In this document: piece by piece, positions 23,760-32,894 of the stretch
Numbering within the stretch: the stretch's first letter is position 1
How the letters are laid out: each line of letters begins with the position of its first letter
NCBI RefSeq assembly: GCF_002075345.1
Contig: NZ_NAEW01000006.1
Coordinates: forward strand, 186,001 to 250,000
DNA: 64,000 nt
Source: Citrobacter braakii
Lineage (GTDB): Bacteria; Pseudomonadota; Gammaproteobacteria; Enterobacterales; Enterobacteriaceae
Direction: 5' to 3'
Notes under the pieces: generated by a model
Seen by the model: only the letters and a program-made list of their open reading frames with translations
Told to the model about the DNA's origin: nothing
Database searches by the model: none
Translations under genes and position numbers: made by a program

Positions 23760-23861
23760 TTTTATTCTCTCTATTGGGTGAATACTTCGTAAATACTATC
23801 TTACACCTTCAGAAAGCTCGTTAAAATTAGATTATTCATGATGAATAGATCGGTTTTTACG

Positions 23862-23891
23862 AATAAAAAAGCCCGAACAGATGTCGGGCAT
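23862..23891 (-). terminator. Terminator after the sulfotransferase gene
   Basis: GCCCGAACAGATGTCGGGC forms the stem, and on the minus strand a T6 run follows (23867-23872). It ends the island operon before nhaA. Confidence 0.88.
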
Positions 23892-23915
23892 AGAGCGCAA
23901 AACACTGAGACCTAA

Positions 23916-25631
23916 TCAGGCATACAGTCCCATTTTATAAACGCGGAAACTGGTGATGTCATAGCGATAGCCTACGCCATTCACTTCCTCGTTTTTATAG
24001 TAACCAGAGGTCATTGTCGCCTCAAAAAGCACCGACTTGGTTACCGGTTCAATTTCTTGCAGAAGCAAATTCCCCAATGCTTCATTTCCTTCCTGCGGGT
24101 CAATAATGTCGCTATCCCCCGGCTGGCAAGAGATAGCTCGGCCATTTTCGTCAAATGTGCAATCGCCGAAATGCACAACGATGTTGCCATTCTGCAACAC
24201 CTCTTTGGCGCTTACACAACTACTATAACCGCGAGCTCCCAACTCCTTACCGTATTCAAAAGGGCGCATTACCGTCATTGCGTTCAAATCAACGATAAAG
24301 TGTACAACCCGGCTGTAATTATCTGGTGGAAGCAGGCTTTTACTATCAACACGAGAGCGATAGTTACCATTGTCGAATACCATAAATTCGACCATTCCTG
24401 GTTCGTCATTAGCCACTTCAGTCACATTGTGTTGTCCCCACGACCAAAAATCACGGTTTGCCGCATCCACATCATCCTGATTGCTGAAGTCATAAAGAGG
24501 GACACCATCACTGTCGACCGGAGTCAGAAGGTAAGGCTTATACTCCTCGCTCCAATCTTCATGCGTGGACATAATAAACTGCAGCGATTCAGTCTCGAGG
24601 CTGATGCCAAAAACAGCGCTCTGATGACGCCCTGAAGCGATCAGCAAACTATTCGTTTCATTAACATAGCTTTGGTTGATATGCAGCCAGTCCTGAGCGG
24701 TCGGATCTTCACCAGGTGCCGTCCCCGTTGGTCTCGCTGTACGTGAGGTATCAAGAATAGCGGCCATGTCGTAATAGGCAATTTCCAGCCCGGTAGATAA
24801 ATCCACAACTGAGACGCCATCTTCATTAGTCTTCAGTGAATCTGGTCTGCCCGAGGTATATTCGGAAGGCGCGACGATGGTATTACTGTCCCATTGCCAA
24901 ATTGAGTGGTGGAATTGGTTATCCAGAATATAAAAAGTATACAGCCGTCCCATCATGTCGAACTCATACATCTCAAGGTAGGTGTTTTTAGCTTCTGATG
25001 TAGCCAAGAAATGACCGTTATCAATGCGCACCAAATTGAATGACGGGAAGTCCTGTGTCACGTACCAACGCACCACACCATCCTGATCCAGAGCATAGTT
25101 ATAGCGGTCGAAATGCGTAATGAAATAGCAGCCCGGCGCAATCAGGTCGGCGTCAGTCACTGGTTGAGTCACATTGATAACAGGAAACCCTAACTGCACA
25201 TCTGCAGAATCCGTTGCAGGTAAAGGTTGGGTTGCTATCGTATAAGTGGCGATAACGACTTCATCAACCAAAATAGCCAGTTGGTTATCGACATCTGCCA
25301 CTAGGCCAAGTACAGGCAGCAGATTCGCCCCCACATTCAACGTAAAATCTTGCACGACTTGTATCGCGCTTTGCGCCAGATCCTGAATTTTCAGCGTTAC
25401 AGTACGTTCTTCAGCACTCCAAACACCGGCATATGCACTTAAAGGCGCTGTACCATAAGGGTTTAGAACAATGACCGCATTTTCCAACGTATTCTCATCA
25501 GTGATCCGAGCCAGACAATCTTGATAAACAGCTGTATGACTGAGAACCATCTCATTATTGCTGTCAATCTCCTGATTAACAGCGGGACGAGGTGTAGGCA
25601 ACTTAATATCGGGGGAAATAATCTTTTTCAT
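23916..25631 (-). CDS. Aryl sulfotransferase (AssT family), without signal peptide
   Basis: 571 aa. AssT enzymes move a sulfuryl group from aryl sulfate donors to phenols without PAPS, through a sulfo-histidine. Motifs seen: FHHSI (H241/H242), DWLHINQSY (H317), ASGRHQSAVFG (R335) and WSWGQHNVTE (H401, the expected nucleophile). The 18-residue spacing from LHIN to the Arg matches the characterised uropathogenic E. coli AssT. That enzyme is periplasmic and needs DsbL for a disulfide. Here the N-terminus is polar and an in-frame stop lies eight codons upstream, so no signal peptide exists; the Cys pair expected before the catalytic His is also missing. The enzyme may be cytoplasmic or leave by another route. 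Last gene of the sulfatase operon. Confidence 0.88.
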   Translation of the reverse strand: MKKIISPDIKLPTPRPAVNQEIDSNNEMVLSHTAVYQDCLARITDENTLENAVIVLNPYGTAPLSAYAGVWSAEERTVTLKIQDLAQSAIQVVQDFTLNVGANLLPVLGLVADVDNQLAILVDEVVIATYTIATQPLPATDSADVQLGFPVINVTQPVTDADLIAPGCYFITHFDRYNYALDQDGVVRWYVTQDFPSFNLVRIDNGHFLATSEAKNTYLEMYEFDMMGRLYTFYILDNQFHHSIWQWDSNTIVAPSEYTSGRPDSLKTNEDGVSVVDLSTGLEIAYYDMAAILDTSRTARPTGTAPGEDPTAQDWLHINQSYVNETNSLLIASGRHQSAVFGISLETESLQFIMSTHEDWSEEYKPYLLTPVDSDGVPLYDFSNQDDVDAANRDFWSWGQHNVTEVANDEPGMVEFMVFDNGNYRSRVDSKSLLPPDNYSRVVHFIVDLNAMTVMRPFEYGKELGARGYSSCVSAKEVLQNGNIVVHFGDCTFDENGRAISCQPGDSDIIDPQEGNEALGNLLLQEIEPVTKSVLFEATMTSGYYKNEEVNGVGYRYDITSFRVYKMGLYA

Positions 25632-25749
25632 TATGCGTGTCCAATGTATTCATTTCATCGTTCCACAGCGGAACAACAAAATAAATACACTGGGGATGTA
25701 TCAATCAGGCAATCAAAAAGTATCAATTAATATCAATAAAAACATTCCG

Positions 25750-27006
25750 TTATCGCATTATATTTTTATTATATTCAAATTTTAAATAATTCAGTACGAC
25801 CGTAACATTGGCAGGAGACAGGCGGCTAAGCTGAAAGAAAAACGGATGCGTATGCAAAAACTGAATAAATTTAGTGCTGCCCGTTAAGGTAGCGTAGCGT
25901 AGCATACTCGTTTTTTTATTTCCTGTGAGGTTACATACGGCTTTAGAGTAACCGCGTGTTGAGAAGGCTCGCCAGACATTATTACGTATTCCGCCACTAA
26001 GGAACACTCGATAAGGAAAGTCTTTATCCGGAGGTGAAACCCCCATTTCTCTTACAAATGATATATGACAACGACCTTGCCGCACAGATTGCAGATTAGC
26101 CATCATACATCCTCCTAATATAAAACACTCATGATCGATGTCGTGCTGAACATTGAGGGAGTGCTCATCCGTAAGCTCTTTGACCAGCTCAAAATGCCGG
26201 TACGCGGGAAGAACTGGTTTTACCAACATCCCGGGATCGTTTTTGTAAAGCGTGGCGGGACCATAGTCGATATCAAATAGGGTATTTCGCCTCATCGTCA
26301 TGAGTTCTTTGCGTTGGACAAGATGCGCTAACGTCCCAGGCGGCAGACGTTCCTCGTATTCAGAAATGTACTGATATTCGTTTTCGACAGGCTGCGTGGA
26401 ATAATTAGTTGTCACAGCGATAACCCTGCCACTGCTCTCTTCTGCCGTAACCAGAACATACAAACTGTTGTCGCCGCCATTAAATTTAACCCGAAAAGCG
26501 CACGTACTCATCGCCAGATCAAACGCAGGAAAAACGAACTCTCGTTCAGCCTCATTTACCTTGCGGGATAATTTTTGTAGCGCACGGTTTAGACCCGTGC
26601 TGTCTAATGAAAGTGTCGCTCTAATATCAGACAACGAAGCGCCTTCCTGGATAAGTCTGGCAAGGTTTTCCTGACGGATATCTGCCTTATGTTCTCTTGG
26701 GGAAACGAACGTTTTGTGGCACTCAAGGCAGTATAGTCGCGCCTCTCTTTGAGCGGAAAATCCATATTTTTTCAGTGATGAACTACCGCAGCCAGGACAA
26801 GCTTTAATCAATCCCTTCCAGGCCTGGTTTGCCGACTGACGGAAGAGATTGAGCGAGTACTCAGAAATGATGGGGAACAAAAATCCACATTCTCTACACA
26901 GAATCTCCTTCCCTTGGGTTAAATAATCCGGACTATTTAATATACCCATATTTTTACAAGTAGGTGTTTTACAGGCATCAACATTGATTCGAGAAAACAT
27001 ATTCAC
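25750..27006 (-). CDS. Zinc-ribbon, transposase-like protein of the sulfatase operon
   Basis: 418 aa, no firm family. Two Cys4 zinc ribbons are visible: C12/C17 with C37/C40, and CPGCGS (C70, C73) with LYCLECHKTF (C93, C96). The second resembles IS1 InsA-type and other transposase zinc ribbons. A helix-turn-helix-like segment follows (NLARLIQEGASLSDIRATLSL, about 114-135). The rest (about 160-418) contains LYVLVTAEESSGRVIAVTT, similar in feel to a DDE-type core, but I cannot place a full catalytic triad. No inverted repeats or target duplication were seen. It sits 18 bp after the maturase gene, so it is more likely a domesticated regulator than a live transposase. Confidence 0.6.
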   Translation of the reverse strand: MNMFSRINVDACKTPTCKNMGILNSPDYLTQGKEILCRECGFLFPIISEYSLNLFRQSANQAWKGLIKACPGCGSSSLKKYGFSAQREARLYCLECHKTFVSPREHKADIRQENLARLIQEGASLSDIRATLSLDSTGLNRALQKLSRKVNEAEREFVFPAFDLAMSTCAFRVKFNGGDNSLYVLVTAEESSGRVIAVTTNYSTQPVENEYQYISEYEERLPPGTLAHLVQRKELMTMRRNTLFDIDYGPATLYKNDPGMLVKPVLPAYRHFELVKELTDEHSLNVQHDIDHECFILGGCMMANLQSVRQGRCHISFVREMGVSPPDKDFPYRVFLSGGIRNNVWRAFSTRGYSKAVCNLTGNKKTSMLRYATLTGSTKFIQFLHTHPFFFQLSRLSPANVTVVLNYLKFEYNKNIMR

Positions 27007-27024
27007 TCCCTGCGAATATTACTA

Positions 27025-28221
27025 TCACACAAATATTGTTTTTATCTCTGCTGGCGAAATATTATTTTCATAGAGCGTTTTCATCGCCCCCATCGCTAGT
27101 GCAGTATGGGAAAAAAACAACTGATAACCAGCACATAAAAAGTTCTGATTCGATACTCCTGAGACTGAGGGGAGAAATCGGTGTTTAGGACATCCCCCAT
27201 TGCAAGCAAACCGCCACTGACAGGAGTAACATTCTTGCGCCATGGTACGGCTTTTATCATTGCCGAATTGCCGATTTTGCTCACTATTGTTCATCGCACG
27301 CACCGTTGTATGCTGAATATTCCCTAGTTTGTACTGCGGATAGACAAAGTGATCGCAGTTATAAACATCACCATTCATTTCCATTGCGAATGCACTGCCG
27401 CACGTTGGAGAAAACACGCACACATGCGGAGGTAATCCGCACCAGGCAGCCAGCGTCTGCTCAAATATCTGTATGCCAATATTACCAATATCCTCACGGA
27501 TCCAGATATCAAAAATAGCATTGAGAAAATGGCCGAATTCAAGTGAGTCAACGGACCACGGCATCATTTTCGTTTGTTTATCACAGGGTGCAGCCAACTC
27601 GGCATCGCTGTTGTCACTACGCCTCTCCACTAATGGAATAAACTGCATATACTGGCTACCAATGCTTTTCAGATATTGGTAAACCTGCAGTGGATGAGAC
27701 ATATTAGTGTGGTTAACCACCGTCAGCGTATTAAACTCAACGCCGTGACGTACCAGGCGTTTAATGGCCTGCTCCACTTTCTCATGTGTCGGTTTACCCG
27801 AACGAGTAACACGCCATTCATCATGTAGCGCGGCGTCACCGTCAACAGAAATCCCCACCAGAAAATCATTCTTCTTGAAAAACTCAGCCCATTCTTCGTC
27901 GATCAAAACGCCATTAGTCTGAAAGGTATTTACTATGGTTCTCCCCTCAGCGTAACGCTGCTGAAGTTCAATCGCCCGCTGGTAAAACGCGCGCCCCATC
28001 AGAGTCGGTTCTCCACCTTGCCATGCAAAAATGACGTCATCCACATCCTGTGCGGCAATGTGTTGCTTGATGAATAATTCAAGCATTTCATCTGACATTT
28101 TGAAATTTGCTTTTCTGTCTGGATAGAGCTTCTCTTTTTCCAGGTAAAAACAGTATTTGCAGTCCAGATTGCATACTGATCCTGTCGGCTTAACCATTAC
28201 CTGACAACTTTTCCTTTGCAT
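27025..28221 (-). CDS. Anaerobic sulfatase-maturating enzyme (radical SAM/SPASM)
   Basis: 398 aa from ATG 28221 (a GTG one codon earlier is also possible; neither has a strong ribosome site). The radical SAM motif CNLDCKYC holds the 4Fe-4S cluster. The C-terminal SPASM region has the expected cysteines (CGLPPHVC, CGSAFAMEMNGDVYNCDHF, CYSCQWRFACNGGCPKHR). These enzymes oxidise a Cys or Ser in the sulfatase CxPxR motif to formylglycine without oxygen. The adjacent sulfatase has the Cys-type motif, so it is the obvious substrate. Similar to AslB/ChuR. Confidence 0.93.
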   Translation of the reverse strand: MQRKSCQVMVKPTGSVCNLDCKYCFYLEKEKLYPDRKANFKMSDEMLELFIKQHIAAQDVDDVIFAWQGGEPTLMGRAFYQRAIELQQRYAEGRTIVNTFQTNGVLIDEEWAEFFKKNDFLVGISVDGDAALHDEWRVTRSGKPTHEKVEQAIKRLVRHGVEFNTLTVVNHTNMSHPLQVYQYLKSIGSQYMQFIPLVERRSDNSDAELAAPCDKQTKMMPWSVDSLEFGHFLNAIFDIWIREDIGNIGIQIFEQTLAAWCGLPPHVCVFSPTCGSAFAMEMNGDVYNCDHFVYPQYKLGNIQHTTVRAMNNSEQNRQFGNDKSRTMAQECYSCQWRFACNGGCPKHRFLPSVSGVSNQNFLCAGYQLFFSHTALAMGAMKTLYENNISPAEIKTIFV

Positions 28222-28248
28222 CACGGAGGTCCATAAATAAAAGAACCC

Positions 28249-28272
28249 GGCTCAGCATAAAAATACTGAGCC
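28249..28272 (-). terminator. Hairpin between sulfatase and maturase genes
   Basis: GGCTCAG pairs with CTGAGCC (28249-28272). On the minus strand it is followed by GGGTTCTTTTATTT, an interrupted T tract. It may be a partial terminator or an mRNA-stabilising stem that lowers maturase expression relative to sulfatase. Confidence 0.55.
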
Positions 28273-28322
28273 AGGCGGGCATAGCCCTAAGTGGCATACT
28301 CTATTTTTTTGTTGTTATCCGA

Positions 28323-29816
28323 TTAACCCCAGGTTACTGGCGTCGGTTTTTCACCTCGGGCTTTCATTAAGGAATCGTTATCAATATCCTTTTTGTACTT
28401 CAGGAACTTACCGTACAGTTGTTTTTCGATATCAGGCTGCTTGCCAATCTGATTAAGGGTTTCAAAACGATCTTTTTTCAGGTTGTAGAGGTATTTAGGT
28501 TTATTTTCGCGATTGATGATCATTTTCCAGTCACCATCGCGAATAGCCCACTCATCCGTTGGATCATCCTGGAATGGCATATCAATACCAAAAATGAGTG
28601 GCTTCTGACGCGCTAATGTTTTCTGTTCCAGTAATGGCACCAGAGACTGCCCATCGTAGGTACGATCTGTTGGCAGTTTAAAATCCATCATATTTGCCAG
28701 CGTCGGCATCCAGTCGAGACCATAAACCGGCGTATCCGTTACCATCCCCTGCGGAATATGTTTACCATACTTGATGATTGCCGGAACACGGATGCCGCCT
28801 TCCCACAAATTGTCTTTACGACCGCGAAGCCCATCCGTTTCGCCCGCCAGGTTCAGTTCATACACTTTACGAGCCTCGCGTGTGACCGGTCCGTTATCGC
28901 TGGTAAAAATGACAATGGTGTTATCTTCTTCACCCATTGCCTTAATCTTATCCATTACTTTACCGACCTGCGCATCCATATAGCTGATATTGGCGTAATA
29001 TTCTCCCGTGCCGCGCCACGGTTTATCAGCCCAATCTCCGTAGAACAGATCCGGATGCTGTTTCTGGTAGTCGCTCATGTTTTGTGAATACATATCGAGA
29101 TACTTTTTCGGCGATGCCAGTGGGCTATGAACTTCTGTGAAGGCGACGTATAAGAAAAACGGCTTATCATCTTTCTTATTATCCAACCAGTTCACAACTT
29201 CAGAGCTTACTAATTCTCCACTGAAGGTCTCTGCTCTACCAATCGGCTTGCCATTACGCACAAAACCGGTTGGATGTACCATGCCATGACGCGGGCGCTC
29301 TGTTGCGGTATCTAAAGTTGAGTCCGTTACGAACCCGGCAGCATTCACCAGGGTGTAATCGAATCCCATATCGTTCGCTTGCGGCTGATCGGTGCGATCT
29401 CCTCCGGCATTCAGGTGTAATTTGCCCATTATCGCCGTGTCGTAGCCCTGCTCTTTCAGCAGATTGGCAATCGTCAATTCATTGCGTCCTAATGCGACGT
29501 CTTTCCCTTCAGGGATCCATGAGCGTATCCCGGTACGAAACGGCATACGCCCCGTTAATAAACCAGCACGAGAAGGAGAACACAGCGGCGCAGGTGCATA
29601 GTAGTCGGTAAATTTCACCCCTTCCTGCGCCAGCTTGTCGATATTAGGGGTTTTGACGATTTGATGGCCATAAGTCGCGAGATCGCCATAGCCTAAATCG
29701 TCAGCAAGAATGATGACTAAGTTAGGACGTTTATCCGTAGCAGCCTGCGCGGTTGACGATACGCTTCCGGCACATAAGGCCAGTCCGATCATACTGGCAA
29801 CAACAGTTCTTTTCAT
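28323..29816 (-). CDS. Periplasmic arylsulfatase, Cys-type
   Basis: 497 aa with a Sec signal peptide (MKRTVVASMIGLALCAGSVS, cleavage probably after AQA, residue 25). It hydrolyses aryl sulfate esters to phenol and sulfate. LVIILADDLGYGD holds metal-binding Asp (D39, D40), and LCSPSRAGLLTGR (C79 to R90) is the formylglycine motif C-x-P-x-R. VIFTSDNGP is the second conserved metal site. First gene of a minus-strand operon with maturase, zinc-ribbon protein and sulfotransferase. AslA-like; substrate not determined. Confidence 0.93.
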   Translation of the reverse strand: MKRTVVASMIGLALCAGSVSSTAQAATDKRPNLVIILADDLGYGDLATYGHQIVKTPNIDKLAQEGVKFTDYYAPAPLCSPSRAGLLTGRMPFRTGIRSWIPEGKDVALGRNELTIANLLKEQGYDTAIMGKLHLNAGGDRTDQPQANDMGFDYTLVNAAGFVTDSTLDTATERPRHGMVHPTGFVRNGKPIGRAETFSGELVSSEVVNWLDNKKDDKPFFLYVAFTEVHSPLASPKKYLDMYSQNMSDYQKQHPDLFYGDWADKPWRGTGEYYANISYMDAQVGKVMDKIKAMGEEDNTIVIFTSDNGPVTREARKVYELNLAGETDGLRGRKDNLWEGGIRVPAIIKYGKHIPQGMVTDTPVYGLDWMPTLANMMDFKLPTDRTYDGQSLVPLLEQKTLARQKPLIFGIDMPFQDDPTDEWAIRDGDWKMIINRENKPKYLYNLKKDRFETLNQIGKQPDIEKQLYGKFLKYKKDIDNDSLMKARGEKPTPVTWG

Positions 29817-30389
29817 TTCAACTCCTTTGAATTATCACATCACCAATTACGCAATAAACTTGCCAAAAGGCTTAATATTTTCGGTTGATTTCTGGCACTC
29901 ACTATTACATCAGCATGCAATAAAGAGTGATTGAAAAAAAATAAAGAAACAAATACATTCGCAGACGCTATATTAATAATTAAAGTATCATTTTCATTTA
30001 TATAAACTTACCAGAAAATTCTATTAAAAAACTGCACAATAACAAGTGACGAAGATCCCAAACACCTCCCTCACCCTCTCTATATCTCGTTAATGTCAGC
30101 ATATGTTGTTTTCTCGGCACTAAGTTGCTAATAGCGAATAAGTCATACAAAAAGAATATCAAAAGCATCGATAAAAAATATTCGCGTTACTCCGGTAACA
30201 CGCCTTATATTCAAAAAAACATAAAGTTAGCATAAAAAAAACAACACCTCCCGACACTTTCTCAAATTAATATTCGAACACTGGTATTTTTGCGACACCT
30301 ATCACTCACAAACAAAACATCAACCAATAGACTTCCTTTTTTTCAAAAGCATTACACTTTATTATTTTCTTTACCTCACGGAGCTGAGC
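29817..30389. promoter_or_regulatory. 573-bp AT-rich divergent promoter region of the sulfur island
   Basis: No open frame is convincing. The DNA is AT-rich, as expected for H-NS-bound acquired DNA. The 10-mer AACACCTCCC occurs twice (30061-30070 and 30243-30252), each followed by a C/T-rich stretch, and GTTACTCCGGTAAC (about 30185-30198) is a small palindrome. Promoters for the sulfatase operon (minus) and the channel gene (plus) must lie here; I cannot assign them. Confidence 0.55.
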
Positions 30390-31148
30390 ATGAACAAAAA
30401 ATACATTAATAGTCTACTTGGTGCATGCCTTATCTTAGCCTGTTTTAATGGTCATTCAGCTGAACTAAAACGCGTATATGGGAAAATTAGTCTCGGGTAT
30501 GGTGACTGGAATAAAGGTTTCGTAAACGTCGATCGTGGTGAAGTGTGGAAAGCGGTGGCTGATTTTGGCGCCGTTTTCGACAGAGGTGAATTTGCTTCAT
30601 TTTACGAAATGAACGTTCTCAACCATCCAGTCGAAGGACGGAACCACGTTACTCAGTTTCTCGGACATTATCGTCCGATAGAAGGTTCTGATTTTACGTT
30701 GATGACCAAACTCTATATGTCGATGGAGAACACGTTTGGTGATGAATTGAATATGATGTATGGGGTCGGCTACCTTGGTCTGGTAGAAAAATCATGGTTC
30801 ATTAAACCCTATGTGGCTATACACAATTTATCCAACGACTATACGTCAAAAAAATACGGTCAGGCTACTGGCCTTAACGGATATGTACTTGGTTGGGTTG
30901 CGGCATATAATTTTGAAATGTTTAACGAAAAATTTGCTGTTTCCAACTGGAATGAAATTGAAATGGATCGTAATGATGCCTATGCAGAGCAACAAGGTGG
31001 ACATACTGGTCTGAATGGCGCAGTGACTTTCACATGGAAATTTATACCTAGCTGGACTGCATCGGTATCCTATCGTTACTTTAATAATAAATTAGGTTAT
31101 AAAGATTATGGTGACCGTATGAATTATATGATTGGCTTCGAGTTCTGA
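30390..31148 (+). CDS. Tsx/OmpK-family outer-membrane channel protein
   Basis: 252 aa with a signal peptide (MNKKYINSLLGACLILACFN, cut after HSA). The rest alternates as in a beta-barrel and ends in Phe (MIGFEF), the typical outer-membrane insertion signal. The pattern (WKAVADFGAVFDRGEFASFYEMN, YVLGWVAAYNFEMF) is that of the nucleoside-channel Tsx/OmpK family. It precedes a secreted 5'-nucleotidase, so uptake of released nucleosides is a reasonable role. No Tsx experimental evidence applies to this protein. Confidence 0.75.
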   Translation: MNKKYINSLLGACLILACFNGHSAELKRVYGKISLGYGDWNKGFVNVDRGEVWKAVADFGAVFDRGEFASFYEMNVLNHPVEGRNHVTQFLGHYRPIEGSDFTLMTKLYMSMENTFGDELNMMYGVGYLGLVEKSWFIKPYVAIHNLSNDYTSKKYGQATGLNGYVLGWVAAYNFEMFNEKFAVSNWNEIEMDRNDAYAEQQGGHTGLNGAVTFTWKFIPSWTASVSYRYFNNKLGYKDYGDRMNYMIGFEF

Positions 31149-31252
31149 TTACTATCAAAATAAATAAAAAAGAAATAACCCAGTTTGAAACTCTGCATCC
31201 GATATATCAGATGCGGTGAGGTGTAATTGTCAATATATCGAATAAATGGAAT

Positions 31253-32830
31253 ATGAATATGAATGTGAAGAATAAATTCTCGCTGTCCCTCTTGTCTTTA
31301 TGTATTGGTTTATCATCTGCTATAACCTTTACTGCAGATGCCAGAGACATTACCATTTACTACACAAATGATTTGCATGCTCACGTTACACCAGGGATTA
31401 TTCCTTCTGTGTCGAAGACACGTGAGGTAGGAGGATTTGCTCCTATCTCTAAAATAGTTAAGGATGCCAAAGAAAAAGATAAAGATGTTTTTTTCTTTGA
31501 TGCAGGTGACTATTTTACTGGCCCTTATATCAGCACCTTAACCAAAGGTGAAGCCATTATCGATATTTTGAATACCATGCCCTATGATGCCGTTTCGGTA
31601 GGAAATCATGAGTTTGACCATGGACATGAAAATCTAGTCACACAACTGAGTAAACTTAAATTTCCGGTACTGCTCAACAACGTGTTTTACAGCAATAGTG
31701 ATAAACCATTAATTAAAACACCTTATACCATCGTCGAAAAAAATGGTTTGAAAATTGGTGTTATTGGGATGCACGGCGTTTCGGCATTTTATGAAGCAAT
31801 TGCCGCAGGCGTCCGTGAAGGTGTTGACTGCCAGGATCCCGTACCGTATGTGAAGAAACAACTGGAAGAATTGAAAGGGAAAGTTGACCTGACAGTACTG
31901 CTCGCGCATGAAGGTGTACCGGGTCGTCAATCCAGCGGTGGTGATGAAGACGTTGCCCGTGCGCTGAAAGCTGACGTTGAAATGGCTAAAACGCTTGAAG
32001 GCTACGGGTTGAACGTACTGATCACCGGCCATGCCCATAAAGGTACTCCAGAACCCATTAAAGTCGGCGATACGTTGGTGGTTTCAACTAATGCCTACAC
32101 GATTGAGTTAGGCAAGTTAGTCCTCGACTGGAACCCTGAAACCAAAAAAGTGGATAGCTACAATGGTAAGCTAATCACGATGTACGCAGATACCTATAAG
32201 CCTGATCCGCAAACACAGGCAAAAATCGATGAGTGGAACAATAAAGTTAAGAAAATTACCGACAGAGTCGTCGCCTACTCACCTGAAATTTTGACCCGTT
32301 CTTATGGTGAATCTGCTACTACAGGTAATTTAATTACTGATGCTTTGATGTATAAGGTACCTTACGCCGATGCCTCATTCTATAATGCTGGCGGTATTCG
32401 TTCCGAATTACCCAAAGGCAACATTACATATGGTGATGTATTGAGCATGTATCCATTCACCAATGATGTAATGAGTGTGGAGATCAGCGGTAAAGATCTC
32501 AGGTCAATTATGTCTCATGCCGCAGATTTGAAAAATGGGACGCTACACGCGTCAAAAACAGTACAGTTTAAATACGACAGCACAAAACCGTTGGGGCAGC
32601 GTATTGTTTCGTTTAGTATTAAAGGAAAACCGGTAGAAGACAGTCAATTTTATACTATTGCTCTGGATTCTTTTATCGGGAAAGGCGGTGGTGGATTTAG
32701 TTTCACCAATAGTAAAAATGTTAAATACATTAAGGGATTACAAACCGCTCAGGCAATAATCGATTACATGGAGCATGTGAAGAACATTGTTCCTGATCAC
32801 ACAATGCGTGTTGACGATATTAGCAAATGA
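31253..32830 (+). CDS. Secreted 5'-nucleotidase/UDP-sugar hydrolase family protein (UshA-like)
   Basis: 525 aa with a signal peptide ending about residue 30 (TADA). A second ATG two codons in is an equally good start. Metallophosphoesterase motifs: ITIYYTNDLHAHV, FFFDAGDYFTGP, VGNHEFDHG and ITGHAHKG; the C-terminal 5'-nucleotidase domain shows GESATTGNLITDAL, FYNAGGIRSELP and GKGGGGFSF. It should dephosphorylate nucleotides or related esters in the periplasm. About 100 bp after the channel gene, same strand. The chromosomal ushA is elsewhere in related genomes, so this is an accessory paralogue. Confidence 0.88.
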   Translation: MNMNVKNKFSLSLLSLCIGLSSAITFTADARDITIYYTNDLHAHVTPGIIPSVSKTREVGGFAPISKIVKDAKEKDKDVFFFDAGDYFTGPYISTLTKGEAIIDILNTMPYDAVSVGNHEFDHGHENLVTQLSKLKFPVLLNNVFYSNSDKPLIKTPYTIVEKNGLKIGVIGMHGVSAFYEAIAAGVREGVDCQDPVPYVKKQLEELKGKVDLTVLLAHEGVPGRQSSGGDEDVARALKADVEMAKTLEGYGLNVLITGHAHKGTPEPIKVGDTLVVSTNAYTIELGKLVLDWNPETKKVDSYNGKLITMYADTYKPDPQTQAKIDEWNNKVKKITDRVVAYSPEILTRSYGESATTGNLITDALMYKVPYADASFYNAGGIRSELPKGNITYGDVLSMYPFTNDVMSVEISGKDLRSIMSHAADLKNGTLHASKTVQFKYDSTKPLGQRIVSFSIKGKPVEDSQFYTIALDSFIGKGGGGFSFTNSKNVKYIKGLQTAQAIIDYMEHVKNIVPDHTMRVDDISK

Positions 32831-32856
32831 TTTTTTAGTAAGATCATTTAATACAT

Positions 32857-32886
32857 AATGCGGCCACAATCATGGCCGCATTCATT
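32857..32886. terminator. Bidirectional terminator
   Basis: GCGGCCA pairs with TGGCCGC around CAATCA, with A/T-rich flanks on both sides. It lies between the nucleotidase and the convergent second sulfotransferase. Confidence 0.8.
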
Positions 32887-32894
32887 TTTACTTA

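Noticed and set aside
25750-27006. Intact insertion sequence
   Set aside because: No terminal inverted repeats or target-site duplication found by eye, and gene spacing fits an operon.
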